A stretch of 64,000 bases of DNA from Sequoia sempervirens. Its lineage: Eukaryota > Streptophyta > Pinopsida > Cupressales > Cupressaceae. The notes beneath the pieces were generated by a model. The model was not told the DNA's origin, did no database searches, and saw nothing but the letters and a program-made list of their open reading frames with translations. The DNA lies in contig VDFB02193867.1 of the NCBI GenBank assembly GCA_007258455.2, positions 571,793,778-571,857,777 of the forward strand, in the 5' to 3' direction. Both the position numbers and the translations under genes were made by a program. Positions 1-11,369 of the stretch are shown piece after piece; positions within the stretch are counted from its first letter, which is position 1, and each line of letters opens with the position of its first letter.

Positions 1-509
1 AACTATGGTTGTAACACTATCCATAACTATAAACCTAATTTTAATCACTAAATTTTAAATAAATATTATATTTAATAAATGTTTATATTACTAATTATTA
101 TATATCAAATACATTTTATAAATAAAATAAATATAAGATTATACCAAAAATAATTAAAAGTTAGATATTACATGTTGGGAATGTTTCTTCTATTATTATT
201 AATATAAAAAATTTATATGCTAGCAATTGTACCTTGGTGTGCAATGGGTATACCGAAGAATTGCGGAAGATCAATTAAGGAATTTTTTTGTTTATTTTTC
301 ACATATATTTGTGTAGTATAAATGAGGTCAATTAGTAGGCTATTTAGAAAATGATGCTATTTGTGCAACAAATATCTCAATGGAGAAATTGATAGCTTCA
401 AATCAAATATGCATCTACTTACAGGGATTTGAATACAACTAGAACAAAACCTTTGAATCGGGAAGATAATAAGGCTCCATTACCAATAGACTCATGTTAT
501 GTTTGCAAT
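1..509. other. AT-rich non-coding flank
   Basis: AT-rich sequence without a convincing reading frame, RNA gene or repeat boundary. It runs up to the purine-rich tract that starts near 510. Nothing else is recognised here. Confidence 0.6.
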
Positions 510-2184
510 AGGAAGAGAAGGAGAGGGAGGGAGATATGGGCATATAAAGAGGGATAGATAAAGGGGAAGAGAAAGAGGGGGTGATGAAATAGAGATTAAG
601 AGGAAGTTAAAGATAGAGATAAAGAGGAAATGGAGATGGAGACCGAGGAGAGGGATATGGAGAGAAGGTGGATAATAGATATAGAGAGAGGACAAAGGGC
701 TAGATAGAGATGGAAGAGATTAATATATATATAGAGGGGAAAGAGGGAGAGAATGAGAGAGGGAGATATAGAAATATAAAGATAGAGATAGGAAGTGATA
801 TATAAAGAGGGGTAGAGAGAGAGAGAAAGATATAGGGGTAGAGAGAGATGGATAGATGATGAGATAGAGATAGAGGGAGATATGTAAGAATTTAAATATG
901 GAGAGATAGAGATAGAGATAGAGATAGAGATAGAGATAGAGATAAACAAGGAGTGTGTATGAGTAAGAGAGACATATAAAGAGAGATAAAAAGGGAGATA
1001 GATATGTATAAATAGATAGAGAGGGAGGAAGATGGAGAGAGAGAAATAGAGAGAGGATAGCTAAGTAGAGAGATATAGAAAGAGGAAGTAATAGGGAGAG
1101 GGGAGAGGAAAAATAGGGATATTAAAAGGAGAGATAAATATAATTTGGGAAAGAAAGAGAGGGTGTGTGAGAGAGAGATAAACACAAAGAGAAAGAGATA
1201 TAAATATAAAGGGAGAGATGAAAGAAGAGAGGAAGAGGGAGAGGGAGAGGGAGAGATAGAGATAGAGATATAAAGAGGGAGACAATGAAAGAGGGGGAGA
1301 TGGAGAGAGAAATATAAAGATATAGGAAGTTATATAGAGAGAGAGTAGGCACATGGAGGGAGAGATGGAGTAAATGAGAGAGAGAGAGAATTAAAGATAT
1401 AAATAGAGAGGAAGAGGGACATGTGGGAAGATAGAAATAGAGGGGGGAAAGTGAGAGATAAAGGAGGCAATATAGACAATTAATAGAGGGAGGGAGAGAG
1501 ATAGAGAGAGGCGGGAGAGATAGAGAGATAGAGATAGGAAGGGAGAAACGATGTGTGTGTGAGTGAAAGAGATGTAGAGATATAGATAGGGAAAGAGAAA
1601 CAACCTGTGTGTGTTTTTGAGTGAGAGATATTGAGATAGATATAAAGAGGGATATATATATATATAGAGAGAGAGAGAGAGGATATGTATCTCTCTATCT
1701 CTCCCTATTTCTATCCATATATTTCCCTCTTTCCCTCTCTTCATCTCTCCCCATCACTCTCTTTCTAGAGAAGTTGAGAGATATAGAAAGAGAGTGATGG
1801 GGAGAGATGGAGAGAGGGAAAGAGGGAAATATATGGATAGAAATAGGGAGAGATAGAGAGATACATATAGTGAGAAAGATAGATGGGAAAGAGATTGAAA
1901 GAGATCTAAGGAGAGGTAAGGAGATAGAGATAGGGAGAGAGATATAGAGGAATATAAAGATGGATATGGAGATGGAAATGGAGAGAGGTCTGAGAGAGAG
2001 ATAAATAGAGATAGAAAGAGGGGGATACAAAGAGAGAGAGGGAGAGAATGAGAGAGGGAGAGATGGAGGGATAGAGAGATAGAGATAGGGAATTAGATAG
2101 AGAGAGGTAGAGATAGGGAGATATATCGAGGTAAGGAGAGGTATGTATATGGAGAGATATTATAGAGAGATATGGGAAGAGAAA
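510..2184. repeat. GA-rich (polypurine) low-complexity tract
   Basis: About 1.7 kb in which the plus strand is almost entirely A and G, built from interleaved GAGA, GATA and GAGAGG words with short perfect runs, such as GATAGA repeats near 905-940. All open frames here, on either strand, are low complexity (Ser/Leu/Ile/Tyr-rich in one direction) and are not credible genes. Only the inverted repeat at 1683-1766 breaks the purine bias. Such tracts can form triplex or other non-B DNA and are mutational hot spots; a function here is not shown. Confidence 0.9.
1683..1868. repeat. Near-perfect inverted repeat, 84-bp arms, 18-bp loop
   Basis: The left arm at 1683-1766 is pyrimidine-rich, opposite to the surrounding purine tract. 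The right arm at 1785-1868 is its reverse complement with one mismatch in 84 positions by eye. The spacer is 1767-1784. A transcript from either strand would fold into one long hairpin. This could reflect a template-switch or fold-back event in a repetitive tract, or a small-RNA precursor; the sequence alone does not decide. Confidence 0.9.
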
Positions 2185-2345
2185 GAGAGAGATCTCTTTA
2201 TATCTTTGTCTCCGTCTTTATCTTTATATTTTGTATTCTCTCAATCTCTCTCTTCGTTACTCTCCCTTATTTCTCTCTATATTTGTCTTCCCTTCTCTCT
2301 TCCTCTATCTTTCTCACATTTCTTCTCTCTGTCTATTTCCCTATA
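2185..2345. repeat. CT-rich (pyrimidine) low-complexity tract
   Basis: At about 2185 the plus strand changes abruptly from GA-rich to CT-rich and stays so for some 160 bp before normal AT-rich DNA returns near 2346. The switch point reads GAGAGATCTC, a short palindrome. Several overlapping open frames here encode only Ser/Leu/Phe/Tyr low-complexity peptides and were not taken as genes. Confidence 0.8.
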
Positions 2346-3735
2346 TTAAAATGATTATTTATTACAAGTTGTTTATTTTTAATTTAAAATATATTAATAT
2401 ATATAAATATTAAAAATAAAATATATTATATTAAATTATCAGGTTTGATTCATAGTAGACACAAGTGAAACTAAATCTCTTCATTCAAATCAATAATTTT
2501 TAAATATTAATGAACTAATAACTATTTAGTAAAGAATTGTAGAGTGACATTATAAAAAAAAAATCTATGAATATTTGGAAGAAAATTTGAAATAAAGATA
2601 TTAGATCAATAAAATTTTGGAGCATTATATCTATTAATCATATTTAAGTGATTTTTATTAACAATATAATTTTTAATTTATTTTAATTTTTGAATAGTTC
2701 TAGAGCCAGATTTTTTACCTTATTCTTAATTCTAATCTTAATCCTAATTATAATGCTTTAAGGATTATAATAATTAATAATAAGAGGATTAGAATTATAA
2801 TTTAATTGATAATTATATTAATTTTAGTTATTTTAATCTAATTCTTATTTTATTAGTTCCTGCAGGGAACTATAGGCAACCCTTGTTCCTTAACAAGTTA
2901 TTAATAACTTTGATTTTAACAAATGAGAATACAATTTTATTTTCTATTTGACAAATATTTGTATATAGTTAAAGTAAATATGCAAAATATTTAACAAAAC
3001 AAATATCCAAAATTAATTTTTTGAAATGTAATTGGCTCCAAAGTTTTGAGCGATAAGGGCAATTTTCAGTTCCATTATAGAGTCGCGATTATAATGGGAG
3101 ATGGAAAGGGCAGGAGAAAATGACATGTTTTCCTCTATTGAACGTGCTTGGAAAAACTGCAATGGTTTACATTTTAGCTTCAACAGTTTCAAAATCTATT
3201 TCAAATCCATTTCTTTCCCCAAGGTTTCCAAGAGCTCTGCTCTAAGCGATTTTTCCAAGTTTTTAAACAAGAACTAGAAGAGAATTATGAGATCACAATT
3301 ACATAGTACCCATCTTTTGGAATATATTGTAGGTACAATGAATTTAGTTTTGGTTTTCATTTTGTTGGTAGGATTTTGAGAAATTTGATGTGGGTTTTGA
3401 TGTTTGGGTTGCACTGTTGTAGGACCAAGTCAGCAAATGCATTCAACAGGAGGAAGGATTGGTCAGGGGGACAAATTAACAAAAAATTGTATTTATCTTC
3501 TCTTTCATTTGTATTATAGACAGTCTTTTCATCCATGATATTTTGGGGTTTGTCAACCAGTTTCATTGTGGAGATTGCAAACATTAATTTTAAATTTTAA
3601 TTGTTGTAATACACAATGACTTCCCGTGCACATCTGATGCATTTTGTATTTGGAACCAAGCGTCCTCACTCTATGACTAGGGCAAGGAAATGTGCATAAT
3701 CAAATCTGCATACCCATGAGAATGCAAACCCATCT
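2346..3735. other. AT-rich non-coding region
   Basis: AT-rich DNA with short internal palindromic stretches around 2710-2850 and no recognised gene. A 50-codon plus-strand open frame at 3125-3277 (start MFSSIERAWK) has ordinary composition but matches no family I recognise and has no supporting context. I record it only as an unassigned short frame. Confidence 0.5.
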
Positions 3736-6700
3736 CCCACCAGTTAGTTTTAATGATGCAACAAGGCCTAAAAGTATCATTGCAGCCGTCCCCTACAAAA
3801 TGTCAAACATAGTGTTGCTATAAGACAAGTTAATTAGGTCACACAAGCTAACCTAACTACTATGTTGTATGTAACAGTGTTTCCAATCTTGTGACTATAA
3901 AACATTTATACATTGGCAAGTCAATGTCCTAGTCGTATGCAAATTATAGGTAAGATGTAAAGAAAAATCTCTAGGACACTTGGGTACGAGTACAGGGAAA
4001 AGAATGGGTACACCAGTTGAAAAATAATATGAGAACATCAAATTCTTCCCAAAATCCCTACAAATTCTCCTTGAAAACCTTCTTTTTTCCTTTTTTTTAA
4101 AGAACATTCACTATTTTATGCTTCTAAAAGATGTTAAATCTTGGGAAGACAAATTGGTTGTTTTTTGCTTATTTCTCAATCTGTCTTTTAAGTGTGCTTG
4201 CATGTCTTATGGGGATATGTCTCCTGAAAGTTAGAGACATTCCACTGAGATATCTGAAGAGTGCCAAAATGTTGTAGGCATCTTCTAGGCAGAGCCAAAC
4301 CCATCTCCCATTTTGAAATATGTCTCTATCACAGTGACACATCCTAGGAGCCATATTTGCATTAACACAAAGTTTACTTAATCATCATAGTATAAACTTG
4401 AGATAAATAAATAGCAAATCATTCTAGAATTTTGTCAGTTAGAACATAGTGAACTCTGGACATACTTGAATATCATCATTGAAGACAAGGTGAGTTGAAG
4501 AATACTTCTCCAGTAGGGTAAAGGCATTGTGATTAGCAAAGTCTTCAAACTGCCTCAAGAGCATACTTTTCTTCAGTTTCCCTAAGATTTTGTAAGCTAA
4601 AGCTATAAATAGCATTATATGAATTAATGCTATAAGGTTCAAAATTTATTAAGTAACAAATATTATGCATATATTAGCTCTTCTAACAGCTAAACATTGT
4701 AGATTAGGTTTTAGTTGAATATGCAATTGTAACAGAAAATTTGTGTTAAGTATTCATTATCACTTGTTGCAGGGAAAGTTACATAATAAAATTTACACCA
4801 TATTCTTAATCCAATTTGAAAAAGAAAATCTCAAGCTAAAGATCCATTTGAACAAAAAATAGGTTCTCCACCTGACCTGAATAAGGACTTTCTCTCCATA
4901 AGTTTGTTTGACAACAAACATGAACTCGTGAAGAAGATCACCATATTCTTTTAGCACATAATATAGTTAGAATCTTGTGCTATGTAGACTTGGGCCATAG
5001 AATGAATTAGAAAAGTAAAGACGAAACAATTTTTTAGTCAAGAACAAAACCTGGCCTGTAGCACGTCTCTGCCTAAGCCCTATGTAGAATTCATCATTCA
5101 GAAATGCTTCATTATTGGTCCCAACATCTATAGTTATTGGAAGACACTGCTCACATACAAGTTGTCAAATAAGAGTCAGGGACATTAATGGCTATCATGT
5201 AACATAATTCAGATCCCCAGGACCCAAAATGCATTTTCAGTGCCAACATTTTGAAATATACACTTCTTTCCCTTTTACCCAGAATCAACCAGAAATAAGT
5301 TAACACTAACAATTGTAATGATTTGATATTATTAATCATTGTCCATTGAAAGAAATGGTAAGAACCTAAAATCAGAAAGCTACTTCAAAACTAGGGTTGA
5401 ATACCTCTGAAGGATGAACTCCCCCAAGTGTTGTATACAAAGCAAGTTTCTTAACATGAATTCCCATTCCCTATTAATAATTATTCACAATAGACATCAC
5501 AGATTTCAACAGTCATAACATAGCTAAGAAAAGAAATGTAATTTATTGGAAAGAAAAGAAAATGGAAATAAAGAAAATGCAAGATGCCTAACACATGGGT
5601 AGTCAAGTTCTTTGTGTGAGATGTACTTGCCATCCAAGATCTCCAAGTCTTAGAATATGTTCCCCATCAGTGACAACAATAACCTTAATGTTTTGTTCAG
5701 GTCAGTTCTTCAAAACATCAAGGACCTTTCCCCTGCCAATATCAATTACCTCTAAATCATATTCTAGGGTGAAGTGGTAGTTATTTCACATGTGAACAAG
5801 TGACTAAATAATAGTATCCAACTTTGTAATAGAAGCATATAATATATTCATCATCACAGAGAGTATATAATTCAATGAAGGAAACATGTCAGTGCCTACA
5901 GAGTTGCAAATAACAAGTTATAAGGTACATTCTATTATTTACTACCCATGAAATGATAGATGGTGATAAATCAAGCACACCAACTTAGATGTTTGTCACA
6001 ATCATTTCTTGAACAAAAAAAAGTGCCTTGGGAGCAGTTGTGTAAAAAGGAAGAGTTGTCAACAAATAGAAAAGAAAATTTCAGATATAAATTGCACGAA
6101 TTTACCTAGCTATGATGTACATGATCCTGATTAGTAAGAAAATGAACAACATGGTTCTGGTTAGTAAGAAAAGAAATTAAGGTGGAAAGGATATACATAC
6201 TTTTCTTTAAAGCTTATGTAAAAACCCTGTGAGCGCCTGAAAATACTTCCATATTTTTGGCAAGCTTCACCAACAGTGGGTGTATAGACTATAGGAAGCA
6301 ATTCCTCAACATGATCAACTAAGAGTTTGTAAAACAATTTTTCATTCCTCTCCTATGCATATATATCCATATCGAATTGCAAGTGTAAATTAATTACACA
6401 AATGCTTCTTTACATAAATTATTATTTTCGATAGGTAGGGGCATTCGAAGTGTCCCAAACAAATTTATATAATACATAAAAACAATACTATTGGAAAAAG
6501 GGAAATAAATTCACTTAGAGCTCCAACACTAATATCATGGGGATATCAGAAAGAATGAAAATAAAATAAAGTATATGTTTCAAATTTCATTTATTAGTAG
6601 TCCACAAACCCACAATCTATTCAATATAAATTAAATATAACTCTACAACTGTGAATTTATCATGTGAAATAATAAATTGCTCAAATCCATTGATAACACT

Positions 6701-6895
6701 CAAAAATATGTTGGAACAAAAAATTAAATACCTGAAGGTCCATCATAGCCATGTATTTCTGCAAAGGTGTATGGTACTTGCGAATGATATTCATTAGCTT
6801 CTTTTTCTGATCAACAAGATCATGAAGTCAGAAATAAATGTGGCAAGCATACATTGAATAGGCATTTTCCAAGCCAAGAGTGTAATGTAGATCCC
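3736..6895 (-). pseudogene. NADP-malic enzyme gene fragment (middle exons, decayed)
   Basis: Minus-strand exons can be read in order: 6895-6732, 6352-6201, 5732-5627, 5470-5405, 5146-5051, 4948-4877, 4549-4466 and 3792-3736. They encode consecutive segments of malic enzyme (oxidative decarboxylation of malate to pyruvate): the tyrosine-bearing [14 protein letters not shown] segment, VIVVTDGEHIL, the TIDVGTNNE segment, the metal-site [10 protein letters not shown] segment and FNDDIQ, ending with GTAAM...SLKLTGG. Most junctions keep GT-AG signals and phase. Damage: an in-frame TGA at 5704-5702 where the family has Trp, another in the first exon near 6830, and loss of the acceptor AG before 4948. 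The N-terminus and the whole C-terminal NADP-binding part (GAGEAG region) are absent. It cannot encode a working enzyme. Confidence 0.88.
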
Positions 6896-8281
6896 TGGTT
6901 ATAATGAATATGTGTAGCAAACAATGTAACAAAACTTAGGTTCATTTCTTAATCATAATTATTTTCCATTCATAGTGACCATGTGGCTGCAAACCTTGGT
7001 ATTAAGTAAACAAGCACTAGACTAATATGAGAACATATACTTTGCCAAAGACCACAGTCTGATCTTTTTGTTAAGAATCTGCATTCATTAATAAAGGGTT
7101 TTGTCTTCTTTCCAAGTATTAGAAACATACACTCCACACAAAATAGCATTAAGTTAATGAGAATGTATCTTGCCAAAGATTACAACTCTTGGCTAATGAT
7201 CAACATCCAACATATCTTTTTTTGGATATTCTCTCTCTCTCTCTCATAGAATCACATTCACATTTTCCTTATAGATTTGAAATAGGAAGGAGATGAAAAT
7301 GTAAGAAAAAACCTACCCACCAAAAATTGTAACAAGAATTGAGTACAACAAGACTTGCGAGTCATCCATAATTCCTAGAGCCACCCTTTGTTCCATTGTT
7401 ATTGAGTGTATGTGGATGTTTAAGTTTTCTTGTTATTTGAGTTGTTTAAGTATTTTGAATGTTTTGAGATGTTTTGGGTTTTAAGATCTTTGATTTCAGT
7501 GAATATTTGCCTCGTTTTTCTCTCTATCTTTCTTTTCAAAGTAATGAATTGGGATCTTGCAAAATAATTAGTTGGGTGCCAATCTTGAGTTAGATTTGAA
7601 TAAAAGCAAGACCAAGAATCTTCATTCCCTTAGAAGACACATTAGCTTATCAACTCTTGTGAGGTGAATCTGCCCTTAGGGATTCCAAGAAACCCTTGAG
7701 AGAAGATGATCCAAAAAGTGGGTCTTGGTTATCATTCTTAGGATGGTTTTCCTCCATCTCAGTCAAGGGAGTTCAATCAAGTTGTTATTTCATGTGGATA
7801 AGTTGGTTCTTCTCAATTTTGGCACATTGAAGATATGCATGTAATTGTAGGGTTGTTCATGACTTGGGGTGATGTACAACATCTTGGGTAAGAAGTAAAA
7901 CTTACATGTCAACCTTGCTCATAAAGTTGTTAGCAAATGGTTAACTATTTATTAAGAAGTGACAAACTATTTATTTGTTGATTTCATCTTATAAAAATTT
8001 GTGATTTTTTATTTAATCATTTATAATGTGTTTAATTTTGCTATTTTGCAGAAGTTGTGCATTGAAAAACAACAAAAGCATCTACAAATATACTTCAACA
8101 ACATATAGAATTTGACAAGTAACATATTACATCTATTTTGATTTTATTTTACTGGATCATGGGTTAACATGTTCTTGGCAATTATATGTTAAAAATATGG
8201 ACTAGTCAAAATTGTGAAAGTTCAAGAAAACATGCATTTAGCAAATTCTACACCTTTTTTTAGCAGATTGATCCTTTCTAG
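6896..8281. other. AT-rich region between gene fragments
   Basis: AT-rich, intron-like sequence with a short CT run near 7232-7246. No exon with a recognisable product was found on either strand between the malic enzyme fragment and the galactosyltransferase exons. Short open frames here have no family resemblance. Confidence 0.5.
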
Positions 8282-8697
8282 ACAAAAATCTATTTTGCCA
8301 CTACCATGGCCAAATTGGATGCTGACTTTTATATCAAGGTTGATGATGATGTGCATGTAAATCTAGGTACATGTGTTTCATCTTTAATTTGTCAAATAGC
8401 TTGCATGCTCAAGAATATGTCAACAACATGTATTCAGATCATATTAAACCTTCATTCAAAAGTGTCACCTTATAGAGCAAATGATTGAAATATTTTCAGT
8501 ATAGTGATATGTCTTCAAAGAACCTAAATAAAGATAATCAATATGAAAAAGTATTTCATAACTCTACATTCTTTGTCTGATTATTAAAAATGTTCAAAAC
8601 TATTTTCAGGAATGTTATCTACCACTCTTGCACGATATCGAGCCAAACCAAGAGTGTACATAGGGTGTATGAAATCTGGACCAGTCCTTGCACAAAA
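8282..8697 (+). pseudogene. GT31 beta-1,3-galactosyltransferase fragment (two exons)
   Basis: Exon 8282-8366 follows a TAG acceptor and ends before GTACAT. It encodes TKIYFATTMAKLDADFYIK followed by VDDDVHVNL, the DxD metal- and UDP-sugar-binding region of plant GT31 enzymes. Exon 8610-8697 follows TTTTCAG and ends before GTAAGT; it encodes [19 protein letters not shown] and then MKSGPVLAQ, the next family segment. The two join in phase across the intron and contain no stops. These enzymes add galactose to arabinogalactan proteins or N-glycans in the Golgi. Everything before and after is missing (transmembrane anchor, ED motif, C-terminus), so this is a fragment. A FolD exon follows 167 bp downstream on the same strand. 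Confidence 0.85.
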
Positions 8698-8864
8698 GTA
8701 AGTAATTTAACACCTTGTATTGATTTCTTCTTTGCAGTACTAATTGATCTTCACTTAAATGCAGTAGAGGTATGACACCTTCTGACTGTCTTTTTGAAAA
8801 AAAATTTCTAAGTAAAAGATGGTTAATACATAGCAAATTAAAACCATTGCTTCCACTTTTGCAG

Positions 8865-9044
8865 GATCCTAGTGCTAAAAGAGGATACCGATTAGTTGGT
8901 GATGTTTCCTATGAAGAGGCTTCAAGAATAACTTCGACAATTAATCCTCTACCTCGTAGTCTTGGTCCAATGACTATTGCAATGCTTTTGTCCACTACTC
9001 TACAATCAACAAAATGGGCATATGAGTTCAATTTAGATTTTTGA
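8865..9044 (+). pseudogene. FolD C-terminal exon fragment
   Basis: After the acceptor CTTTTGCAG at 8864 a single open exon runs to a TGA at 9042-9044. It begins [19 protein letters not shown] and contains [14 protein letters not shown], the C-terminal part of methylenetetrahydrofolate dehydrogenase/cyclohydrolase, a one-carbon folate enzyme. The family signature PGGVGPMT reads PRSLGPMT here, so two conserved glycines of the dinucleotide-binding region are lost. Only the last exon is present, and the preceding exons on this strand belong to an unrelated galactosyltransferase. I therefore call it a captured or orphaned fragment, not a working gene. Confidence 0.85.
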
Positions 9045-10361
9045 TATTTGATCCAGGCCTTTTGCAATAGACTTCACATTATATGTTTTATGACACTTAT
9101 AAATGAGTTATCTATTACTGAATGAAATAAAAATATGATCTCCTATCATAAGGCATTTTTTGGAGACATTAGGCACCTATAAGAGGACTTAGGACTAGAT
9201 GGTTTCATTTTCTTTTGTGGAAAAAATTGTAACATTTAAGCAGCTTGGTTATACATGACTCTACGTACAATGAAAGTTCTAAAGATCTTTGCCTTTTTAA
9301 AGAGGTTTTTTTTATCATATATGCTGAATGCTTAAAGAAATCTTTAAACTCATTAGTATTTACATAATGTTGACATCATGTACATAGCGCTTTCTTTATG
9401 GCAAACACAACAAACACAAACAAAACTATTCTTAAACATTTTGGCTGGAACTTCGCTACTCTTGTTTATTTATGTTTTGAAGTTAATAAAATTTTAAAAA
9501 TAAAAAAAGTGGCAATGTCAAATAGTTTAAGATTTAATTTAAATTTTTATTTTAATTGTGTAAAATCAAATCCCTAGGAAGATTAACTTTATATGCTAAT
9601 TTATGGATGTGTTTTAATTTAAGTTTTATTTTATTATTTTAATATTAAACTAAATCTCTATAAAATAGTTAATTGATTTTTTTGATATTTTCTTTAATAA
9701 AAAACAATAATTACACACATAAACAAATCTCTCTTATATAAAAATGTAAAAGTAACATTTATTTATTTTAGAAAGATTTAATGAAATGAAAAATCATTCT
9801 TTAAAAAACAGTTTACCTTCTAATAACCTACATAACTTTTTAACCAATCATATAGAGAAGAAATAATTCTTATAATTTGTAAAGTTAAATATTTTATAAC
9901 TTTACAAAATTGAATTTTTTTTAATTTTTTTTTAAATATTGTTTTTGATTGGTTGAAAACTAAATTATTAATAACTAGTTAACTAAAAAAGCAAAACTCA
10001 TTGCAATAGTACTATACTTGGCATAATAACTTAAAGATTAAAGAACTTAACAATTTTCTTAAATAAAAGTGTCGCTTGCCATTATTTACGCTGAAGGCGT
10101 ATCCTATTTGAAGAAGACAAAGCGAATTTTACTTGATCAATGGTTGGTATCAACCTACTGGCCATTAAACGAATCTCAACCATTCATCATTTTTCATGTC
10201 TTTTTTGCGACTACTTTCCACGCCACTTTCTTGTTAAGGTGATCGAAATCATCACCCATTTGTTGGTGAAATGTCCTACATAGAGGACCCTTGAGATACA
10301 TTTCATCGATGCAGATCGAATAATTTTTTTGACAATAGATCTGCCTCACACTGAGCCTAAA
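9045..10361. other. AT-rich non-coding region
   Basis: Strongly AT-rich sequence with many homopolymer runs; the last 300 bp are less biased and would be the upstream region of the TM9SF exon. No gene or repeat boundary is recognised. Confidence 0.5.
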
Positions 10362-10460
10362 ATGGCTTCAAATGGTCTGATATGGGTCCTGCTCCTCCTC
10401 TGTCTGTCTTCAGCAGCCAATTGCTTCTATCTTCCTGGAGTACCTCCCCAGGACTTCAAG
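10362..10460 (+). pseudogene. TM9SF (nonaspanin) first-exon fragment
   Basis: From the ATG at 10362 the frame encodes MASNGLIWVLLLLCLSSAA, a typical signal peptide, followed by NCFYLPGVPPQDF, the conserved luminal start of transmembrane-9 superfamily proteins of the Golgi and endosomes (usual motif FYLPGVAPQDF). The frame continues to a stop at 10541, but recognisable homology ends near 10460. No later TM9SF exon was found before the LINE at 11583. It could be the true first exon of a gene with a very long first intron, but the cluster of other broken gene pieces favours an orphan exon. Starts upstream of 10362 would need a non-ATG codon. Confidence 0.7.
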
Positions 10461-11369
10461 ATTGCAAGTTTCAAAAAACACCCAACCCTCAATTTTCTTT
10501 CAAATCTTAGATTTTTGACTTATACATTTCCCTGCGACTAACATTAACGAGATGGCGTTTAAATGACTAGAACTTATACGATTGAGAAGTTTTTTAAATG
10601 AAGCAACTTTGGATCTGTGTATTTTACTATGTTTTGAGTGAGTAATTTTCTTCAGGGAAAGGATAAATTAGTGGGTTGTACTAGATCTGGACTTAGGAGG
10701 AGAAAATTATAGTTTCTCATATCTCCTTTAACGTGGCCATCAACAATTAACCCATTGAATAACTAATATGTTATGGAGTAGAGGAAGATGGGTGTACCCA
10801 TACCAAACAAACTATATTCTTCAGCCACAAAAATACTAAAACAGAGAAGCAAGCATTATGGTGCCCTTGCAACAAAACGACTCCTAGAAGGATCCAAATA
10901 AAAGGGAGGCTGGAGAATAATCGAACACCTAAAAACCCACCTGGTACCAAGCTTCACTAGCATCACAAGTATGGATGCTCAAATTGGGTATGCGTAAATG
11001 ATGAAAATGAAAAGCTAGAACTTCATCAAAGTGGTAGCATACAAACATAATGGGCGATGGGATAGGCATTGTCACATCGGGTGTAGCTAGCCAACATGCC
11101 CAAAACCCTAGACAAGTGGTAAGCATGGTAAAGCCAAACTAGGTCCCTTGCAAGTTGCATTTCTACGATGAGGGACAAAAGATAGGTGGGAAAACAATCG
11201 ACGGTTGTCAATGACCAACGCAAACTTTTTAAATTTTATTTTTTTGTATTGATTTTATTTATCATTAATAATTTTTTAAATTAACTTTTTTTTTACATTG
11301 ATTTTATTTATATCATTAATAATTTTTTAAATTGTTATATGAAATGTGGATTATATTTTAATTATAAAT
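10461..11369. other. Non-coding region
   Basis: No recognisable gene. The middle (10750-11220) is less AT-rich and carries short open frames on the minus strand without family resemblance. The rest is AT-rich. Confidence 0.5.

Noticed and set aside
492..2413. About ten overlapping open frames on both strands
   Set aside because: They translate the GA/CT low-complexity tract into Ser/Leu/Ile/Tyr runs; no start context, domain or varied composition supports a gene.
4169..4354. Minus-strand 61-codon frame between malic enzyme exons
   Set aside because: Lies within an intron position of the malic enzyme fragment and does not match the missing protein segment or any known family.
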